NCBI GenBank assembly: GCA_024279255.1
Contig: JAJRRT010000029.1
Span: 41,144-105,143, forward strand
Length of the DNA: 64,000 nt
Direction: 5' to 3'
From: Deltaproteobacteria bacterium
Lineage (GTDB): Bacteria > Desulfobacterota > Desulfuromonadia > Desulfuromonadales > Geopsychrobacteraceae
This document shows positions 59,346 to 64,000 of this stretch, piece after piece. The position numbers were made by a program, and so were the translations under genes. The notes beneath the pieces were generated by a model. That model was not told the DNA's origin, ran no database searches, and saw only the letters and a list, made by a program, of their open reading frames with translations. Position 1 is the stretch's first letter. Every line of letters starts with the position of its first letter.

Positions 59346-61019
59346 ATGAATGTGACGCAACAAGGTTCAGTCGGATGGCTCAGTATCAGTGTTAGATTGA
59401 TGGCAGTTATCGGGGTTATTACTCTGACAACGGTGGCAATTGTTTTTGTGGCGATAATCTTTCTTGCAGGGCAGAAGAATGATTCGGCCATTGTCAATAT
59501 TGCCGGTCGACAGCGCATGTTGACCCAGAAGATGACCAAAGAGGCGCTGGCTATAAATGCCGGTCAGCAAGTTGCCGCCAATCGGGAAGCGCTACAGAAA
59601 ACTCACCAGCTTTTCAGCAAATCTCATATCGGGCTGCTCAGTGGCGATGCCGCAATGAATCTGCCCGCAACAAAGGACCCGACGATTCTTGCGCAGATGA
59701 TGAAGGTCGATGCGCTCTGGAAGAAATTTGAACTCCACGTCCAGACGGTTATCAAGGAACCGGTAGGAAGTAGCGCATCCAAAGCAGCCATTGGTGCCCT
59801 GCTCGGTAGCAATATTCAACTTCTCAAGGAGATGAACCGGGGGGTTGGCTTATATGAGCAGTGGAGTCGGGGTAAGGTGACCTTTCTAGAGCAGCTTCTC
59901 TATGGTGGATTGGCTTTCTCTCTACTCGTGACAATCGGCTGCTGGTTGTTTATTACTCGCAAGGTTGCCAGACCGATCAAGCAGGTCTGTGGAATCATTC
60001 AGGAGATGGAAAAGGGGCACCTTGAACATCGCATTGGGTCGAAACGGACAGATGAAATCGGGCAGATGGGCCGGACTCTGGATGCTTTCGCTGAGAGTTT
60101 ACAGCAAGAGGTGGCCGATTCACTGCAGCGGCTTGCCGCGGGTGACCTGAGCTTTGATATTTCTCCGCGTGATGAAAATGATGTCTTACGCAATGCGTTA
60201 CGAAAACTCGGTGTTGATCTTAATACGCTTGTTTTCGAAATCCAGGAAGCGGGGAACCAGATTGCATCAGGCAGTGATCAGGTTTCAAACTCAAGCCAGA
60301 GTCTTTCCCATGGCGCAACAACGACAGCAGCATCCCTCGAAGAGCTTACAAGTTCCCTGACGCAGCTGACCTCACAAACCAAACTCAATGCAGAAAATGC
60401 CGGCAAGGCTAACCGTTTGGCAGAAGACGCAAAGATTGCAGCGGAAAGTGGCAACAGCCATATGCAAGGGATGGTCAAGGCGATGGACGAAATTAATGAG
60501 GCCGGCCAAAGTGTCAATAAAATCATCAAGGTTATTGATGAGATTGCCTTCCAGACTAATTTGCTGGCGCTGAATGCTGCGGTTGAAGCCGCCAGGGCCG
60601 GGCAGCATGGTAAGGGGTTCGCCGTTGTTGCAGAGGAAGTGCGTAATCTGGCAGCGCGGAGTGCCAAAGCAGCCAGTGAAACCGCCGAGCTTATTGCAGG
60701 ATCTGGGGAGAAAGCGGAGCGTGGTGCAGAAATTGCTGATAAAACAGAAAAGGCGCTAGGCGAAATTGTTGCCGGAATTTCTAAAGCAACCGACCTGATG
60801 GGAGAAATCGCTACCGCTAGCAACGAGCAAGCGCAGGGAATCACTGAAATCAGTCAGGGATTAGAACAGATCGATCAGGTAACGCAAATAAATACCGCGA
60901 CTTCCGAAGAGACCGCTGCCGCTGCTGAAGAACTGGCCAGTCAGGCAGAGAGTCTTCATCATATGCTACGACGTTTCAAGCTGCATCCATCGATTCAATC
61001 GGATCGTAGCTCTACGTGA
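59346..61019 (+). CDS. Methyl-accepting chemotaxis protein with PilJ-like N-terminal sensor
   Basis: The 557-residue receptor has a first membrane helix ([20 protein letters not shown]), a PilJ/NarX-like periplasmic start ([20 protein letters not shown]), a second membrane helix ([19 protein letters not shown]), HAMP (about 205-260) and the signalling tip [22 protein letters not shown] 59346 follows GGGGGC; GTG/ATG codons upstream are less likely. The type IV pili methyl-accepting N-domain type may sense nitrate-like or other anions. Confidence 0.93.
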   Translation: MNVTQQGSVGWLSISVRLMAVIGVITLTTVAIVFVAIIFLAGQKNDSAIVNIAGRQRMLTQKMTKEALAINAGQQVAANREALQKTHQLFSKSHIGLLSGDAAMNLPATKDPTILAQMMKVDALWKKFELHVQTVIKEPVGSSASKAAIGALLGSNIQLLKEMNRGVGLYEQWSRGKVTFLEQLLYGGLAFSLLVTIGCWLFITRKVARPIKQVCGIIQEMEKGHLEHRIGSKRTDEIGQMGRTLDAFAESLQQEVADSLQRLAAGDLSFDISPRDENDVLRNALRKLGVDLNTLVFEIQEAGNQIASGSDQVSNSSQSLSHGATTTAASLEELTSSLTQLTSQTKLNAENAGKANRLAEDAKIAAESGNSHMQGMVKAMDEINEAGQSVNKIIKVIDEIAFQTNLLALNAAVEAARAGQHGKGFAVVAEEVRNLAARSAKAASETAELIAGSGEKAERGAEIADKTEKALGEIVAGISKATDLMGEIATASNEQAQGITEISQGLEQIDQVTQINTATSEETAAAAEELASQAESLHHMLRRFKLHPSIQSDRSST

Positions 61020-61155
61020 CTCCTGTTGTACCGGTTGACTGGCAAAACATCGTGCCTGAAGTCAGCAATGGTGTTGCTTCCGACGGGCAGCAGATAGCGC
61101 TGGATGATGCTGAATTTGGTAAGCACTGATTCCTTCAGTGTCCTTGTGGTCGTCA

Positions 61156-61193
61156 TGTAAAAAGGCGTCTCTTCGCAGAGACGCCTTTTTACA
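61156..61193. terminator. Bidirectional terminator between chemoreceptor and hybB genes
   Basis: A perfect stem TGTAAAAAGGCGTCTC / GAGACGCCTTTTTACA with a TTCGCA loop serves both convergent transcripts. Confidence 0.95.
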
Positions 61194-61208
61194 TAGAGGT
61201 GAAATGGA

Positions 61209-62393
61209 TCAGTGTTCCTCTTCCATAATCGGTAGATAGTTGACGCCGATTTTGTACATCATCACACCCAGCGCCAGAAAAGCGAAGGTGATAGCAAACT
61301 CGCCGACCGAGGGGAAGTAGTTCCAGTTTGGTCCCATATCCATGCCGATCAGAAATACATTGAAACGATTCAAAATAACGGCGCAGATAACCGACAGGGC
61401 GCAGAGAAAAAGTTTGCTCCCGGATTGACGTACCGACTTCTGTTTAAACATGAAGTAGGGAATGGTAAACAGCGCGAGTTCAAGCAAGAAAGAGTTGCCC
61501 TGTACGCTGCCGTCAAAAGCCTGAGCCAAGACACCTCGATAGGCGAGGTCGCCGAGTCGCAACAGCAGGTAGGTGCCAAGGAAGAGTGGTACATATTTAG
61601 CGAAACTGCCGAGGAGTTCCGTCTCAGGTTTGCGGCCAAAAAACTTGGTCGCCAGGGTTCCCTCGAAGATGACCATCGGGATGCCGACACTGACCGCTGA
61701 AGTTAGAAAGAGGAGTGGCGATAGCGGCGTATACCAGAGGTCGTGTAATTTATAGGGTGCGATCAGCATCATGGTTCCGAGGGAGGACTGGTGGCCGAAC
61801 GAGAGCACAACCCCGGCGATAACAAAAAATGACATGGTTTTGCGGCAGAACCAATCGGCTTTGCCGAGCATCCAGTCGACTTGCGTATTGAAAGAGGCCA
61901 GTCGTCCCGGGAGTTTGACCTTTCCCTTGAACTGTTCGACCACGTTTGGCAGGTTTTCAATGCCGAGTACAGTCAGATACAGCATGACGCACCAGGCGAC
62001 CTCGAACAGGACCGAGGTGCCGTTCCAGTACACCAGCGCATGCCAGATGTTGTAATATTTGCCAAGGTCGAAGAAGACCGCAAAACCAACCAGAAAGTAG
62101 CCGATGAAGGCGGTGAGAATCGCCGGTCTCACCAGGGCGTGATATTTTTCACGACCGAAAATCTCTACGATCGCGGCGGTGGTGAATCCGCCAGCAGCCA
62201 GTGCGACTCCGCAGGCAACGTCGAAGGCGATCCAGATCCCGAAGGGGTAGGCCTTGTTGAGGTTGGTCACCGATCCGAAGCCCTCAAAAAAGCGGAAGTA
62301 GGCAAACCCTGCCCCGGAGAGCATGAAAAAGATCAGAATCCAGAAGTTGGTCGTAATAAATTTCTGATGGAGTGGCGCCGCTTTAATACTCAT
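61209..62393 (-). CDS. hybB: HybB-like NrfD-family hydrogenase membrane subunit
   Basis: The 394-residue integral membrane protein of the NrfD/PsrC type has about ten hydrophobic helices (FWILIFFMLSGAGFAYFRF, YPFGIWIAFDVACGVALAAG, ...). HybB passes electrons from the Fe-S subunit HybA to the quinone pool. ATG 62393 lies five bases after AGGAGG; ATG 62396 is also possible. It overlaps the end of hybA by 11 bases and is the last gene before the terminator at 61156-61193. Confidence 0.93.
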   Translation of the reverse strand: MSIKAAPLHQKFITTNFWILIFFMLSGAGFAYFRFFEGFGSVTNLNKAYPFGIWIAFDVACGVALAAGGFTTAAIVEIFGREKYHALVRPAILTAFIGYFLVGFAVFFDLGKYYNIWHALVYWNGTSVLFEVAWCVMLYLTVLGIENLPNVVEQFKGKVKLPGRLASFNTQVDWMLGKADWFCRKTMSFFVIAGVVLSFGHQSSLGTMMLIAPYKLHDLWYTPLSPLLFLTSAVSVGIPMVIFEGTLATKFFGRKPETELLGSFAKYVPLFLGTYLLLRLGDLAYRGVLAQAFDGSVQGNSFLLELALFTIPYFMFKQKSVRQSGSKLFLCALSVICAVILNRFNVFLIGMDMGPNWNYFPSVGEFAITFAFLALGVMMYKIGVNYLPIMEEEH

Positions 62394-63312
62394 CATCGCC
62401 TCCTGTTTGGCCGGCGTTTTTTTTGCGGCGCTGGTTGTAGGACATGATTCCTCCCAGGATACTGTAGACAGCGATCGGCGGAATGAAATACTGGAAAATC
62501 CGGTGCTGAATGCTCTCGGTCAGGCCTGATACCGCTTTGAACTTGACGTCTGGCAAGCCCAATCCGGCAAATTGAACCTTAGGTTTGGTCAGATAGAGAA
62601 CGTTGGTGCCGCCGACCTCCTTTTCGCCGTAGATATGCTCCAGGTAGGTTCCAGGATGATCCTCAATTCTTTTGCGCGCGACTTTCAGTAAGGTCTCGCG
62701 TTTGCCGAAGGTGATAGCACCTGCCGGACAAGCGGTTGCACAGGCCGTCGGCTCGCCCTTTTTCAGGCGACTTTCACTGCACAAAGTACATTTTTTGATC
62801 GAAGGGATTGCTTTGTGCCACTCGAACTGGGGAACGCTGAATGGACAGGCGACCATGCAGTAGCGACAGCCCATGCACAGATCAGCATCGTACTCAACGG
62901 CACCATTCGATTGTTTTTTCAAGGCACCAACGATACAGGCTGACTGGCAGGCTGGATCGATACAGTGCATGCATTGTTCTTTGACGAAGGTTGTCTCCTG
63001 ACTCTCTGCATCCTGATGCATTTTGATCAGGGTGTAGGTGTTCTCCGAGAGTTCCCGTGGTGAATCATAGATCGGGGTGCCGAAGACCTTGTCGTCGCCA
63101 AGGGTCGCTTCAGATGGAAGTTTGTTTTCGGTTTTACAAGCCGCCTGGCAGGCTTTGCACCCGATGCAACGGGTGCTGTCGTTAAGCATGCCGTACCAGT
63201 TTGGATCCGGCTCCCGTTCGTCGCGCGCAAGCACCGGGGTGGCGACGCTGCAGACCGCGGTGCCCCCAGCGACTGCACCGAGTTTGAAAAATTTTCTGCG
63301 ATCGATATTCAT
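62383..63312 (-). CDS. hybA: HybA-like hydrogenase Fe-S subunit
   Basis: The 309-residue protein has a Tat signal (DRRKFFKLGAVAGGTAV) and four ferredoxin-type cluster motifs (CIGCKACQAACKTENK, CMHCIDPACQSACIVGAL, CMGCRYCMVACPFSVPQFEW, CTLCSESRLKKGEPTACATA). A C-terminal membrane anchor follows (FIPPIAVYSILGGIMSYNQR). It links the hydrogenase small subunit to HybB at the periplasmic face. It is exported by Tat, whose TatA is encoded in this window. Confidence 0.94.
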   Translation of the reverse strand: MNIDRRKFFKLGAVAGGTAVCSVATPVLARDEREPDPNWYGMLNDSTRCIGCKACQAACKTENKLPSEATLGDDKVFGTPIYDSPRELSENTYTLIKMHQDAESQETTFVKEQCMHCIDPACQSACIVGALKKQSNGAVEYDADLCMGCRYCMVACPFSVPQFEWHKAIPSIKKCTLCSESRLKKGEPTACATACPAGAITFGKRETLLKVARKRIEDHPGTYLEHIYGEKEVGGTNVLYLTKPKVQFAGLGLPDVKFKAVSGLTESIQHRIFQYFIPPIAVYSILGGIMSYNQRRKKNAGQTGGDDEY

Positions 63313-63333
63313 CGATTATTCCTCTCTATTCAT

Positions 63334-63453
63334 GGCGTTGCAAAAACTCACCAACTGCGGCGTCGCCACAATTGTCACGCGGTTTTGACGTACATCAGTA
63401 CGCTTCATTGCATGACAATTGCGCGCCTTGCATTTGGCGTTTTTTGCTTAGCC
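63334..63453 (+). repeat. Long imperfect palindrome, family member C
   Basis: About 120 bases fold around CGTACATCAGTACG (63389-63402). The arms GGCGTTGCAAAAA...CACAATTGTCACGC and GCATGACAATTGCGCG...TTTTTTGC...GCC are nearly inverted copies. It fills the hybO-hybA spacer. Confidence 0.7.
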
Positions 63454-63461
63454 AGCGAACA

Positions 63462-64000
63462 TTATTCTTTATCAGAATCAGACTTTTTCCCCATCACCTT
63501 GGTGCCGACGACCCCTGCTGCTGCACCCGCCAGTGCGACATAACCGGGAGTGACATCAATAGATTTCTTGTTGTCGGTGAGAATGGGCGGATAGGTTGCC
63601 GGGGGGGTCAGAGTGTTTAGCGGCACGGTGTTCCACATGCTCCCTTCATAGGGATACTCCGGCTCGGTGCAGCCGTTACAGGGATGTCCATTTTCGATGC
63701 ACCAGTTAGTGCCGGAGTTGAATTTCTTCTCTGGGCAGTTGGCGTGTGCCACCGGACCCTTGCAGCCGAGCTTGTAGAGGCAGCCTTCATCGCCAAATTT
63801 CTGGGCGAAGACCCCTTTGTCAAACTGGCCACGCAACGGGCAGTTGTCATGAATCAGTTTCTTGTAGTGCATCTCAGGTCGTCCATTTTTATCGACTTTG
63901 ATCGATTCTGGACCACCGAGCAGCAATGCCGCCAGAGTGCCGACGAACCAGTCGGGGTGAATCGCGCAACCGGGCAGGTTGATGGTCGGAGTGTCGATCC
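63462..64000 (-). CDS. hybO: HybO-like NiFe hydrogenase small subunit, C-terminal part (cut by window edge)
   Basis: The frame is open from the window end to the stop at 63462 (178 residues visible). It shows INLPGCAIHPDWFVG, the distal and medial cluster cysteines (HDNCPLRGQFDKGVF, EGCLYKLGCKGPVAHANCPE, NWCIENGHPCNGCTEPEYPY) and a C-terminal membrane anchor (VTPGYVALAGAAAGVVGTKV). This fits periplasmic, membrane-bound small subunits (HybO/HybS). The N-terminal Tat signal and proximal cluster are outside the window, so oxygen tolerance cannot be judged. It is the upstream gene of the hybA-hybB group. Confidence 0.93.
   Translation of the reverse strand, partial: IDTPTINLPGCAIHPDWFVGTLAALLLGGPESIKVDKNGRPEMHYKKLIHDNCPLRGQFDKGVFAQKFGDEGCLYKLGCKGPVAHANCPEKKFNSGTNWCIENGHPCNGCTEPEYPYEGSMWNTVPLNTLTPPATYPPILTDNKKSIDVTPGYVALAGAAAGVVGTKVMGKKSDSDKE

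Overview
The window looks like chromosomal DNA of a strictly anaerobic or microaerophilic, respiring Desulfuromonadota bacterium (Desulfuromonas/Geobacter/Pelobacter-like). This is inferred from the gene complement: single-chain methylmalonyl-CoA mutase with MeaB, two different NiFe hydrogenases (group 3b-like and HybOAB-like), a complete molybdenum supply operon, NarXL-like and hybrid kinases, two chemoreceptors, and a large secreted multicopper-protein locus. I saw no tRNA, rRNA, CRISPR array, intact insertion sequence or prophage.

Layout. 1-2417 (minus): start of a porin, a 44-residue zinc-ribbon lipoprotein, a TlpA-like thioredoxin and methylmalonyl-CoA epimerase, whose start codon and body are in different frames. 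2480-7048 (minus): a decayed GxxExxY gene, meaB, methylmalonyl-CoA mutase and an XRE-cupin regulator; two related inverted-repeat elements bracket the mutase. 7459-10968 (plus): a DeoR-HTH/NosL-like fusion, a lipoprotein, and groES-groEL behind a promoter flanked by two CIRCE operators. 11119-13483 (plus): NarX-like kinase, LuxR-type regulator and a receiver-only protein.

13598-29136 (plus) is the most unusual region: about 15.5 kb of exported proteins comprising a lipoprotein, a 2044-residue beta-helix/SdrD-like scaffold, three consecutive cupredoxin proteins and a subtilase. The first two cupredoxin genes each carry half of the histidine motifs of a multicopper-oxidase trinuclear centre, so together they look like one split oxidase. 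The third has cupredoxin folds without copper ligands and shares C-terminal repeats with the scaffold. I infer a heteromeric surface metallo-oxidase complex.

29143-37558: a PP-loop/NFACT-R tRNA-thiolation-like gene, moaA, tatA, and the minus-strand operon mobAB-modE-modA-modB-modC-MOSC-moeA, started by a strong promoter with a ModE-like palindrome over the first start codon. 37698-41331 (plus): FabH-like synthase, malonyl-CoA decarboxylase, nucleoside-recognition/Gate membrane protein. 41410-52277: receiver-receiver-kinase hybrid, threonine dehydratase, acyltransferase, DUF4015 glycosidase-like protein, DRTGG P-loop protein, a pseudogene, LytS-type hybrid kinase, arsenate reductase and cytidylate-kinase-like protein. 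52320-64000: chemoreceptor, group 3b-like hydrogenase with fused beta-gamma subunits, WYL-like small protein, second chemoreceptor and a HybO-HybA-HybB module cut by the window end; its large-subunit gene is not downstream.

Long imperfect palindromes (about 110-135 bp) recur at 7260-7395, 9159-9270 and 63334-63453 and form an intergenic repeat family. All functions are read from motifs and context; no database search was possible.
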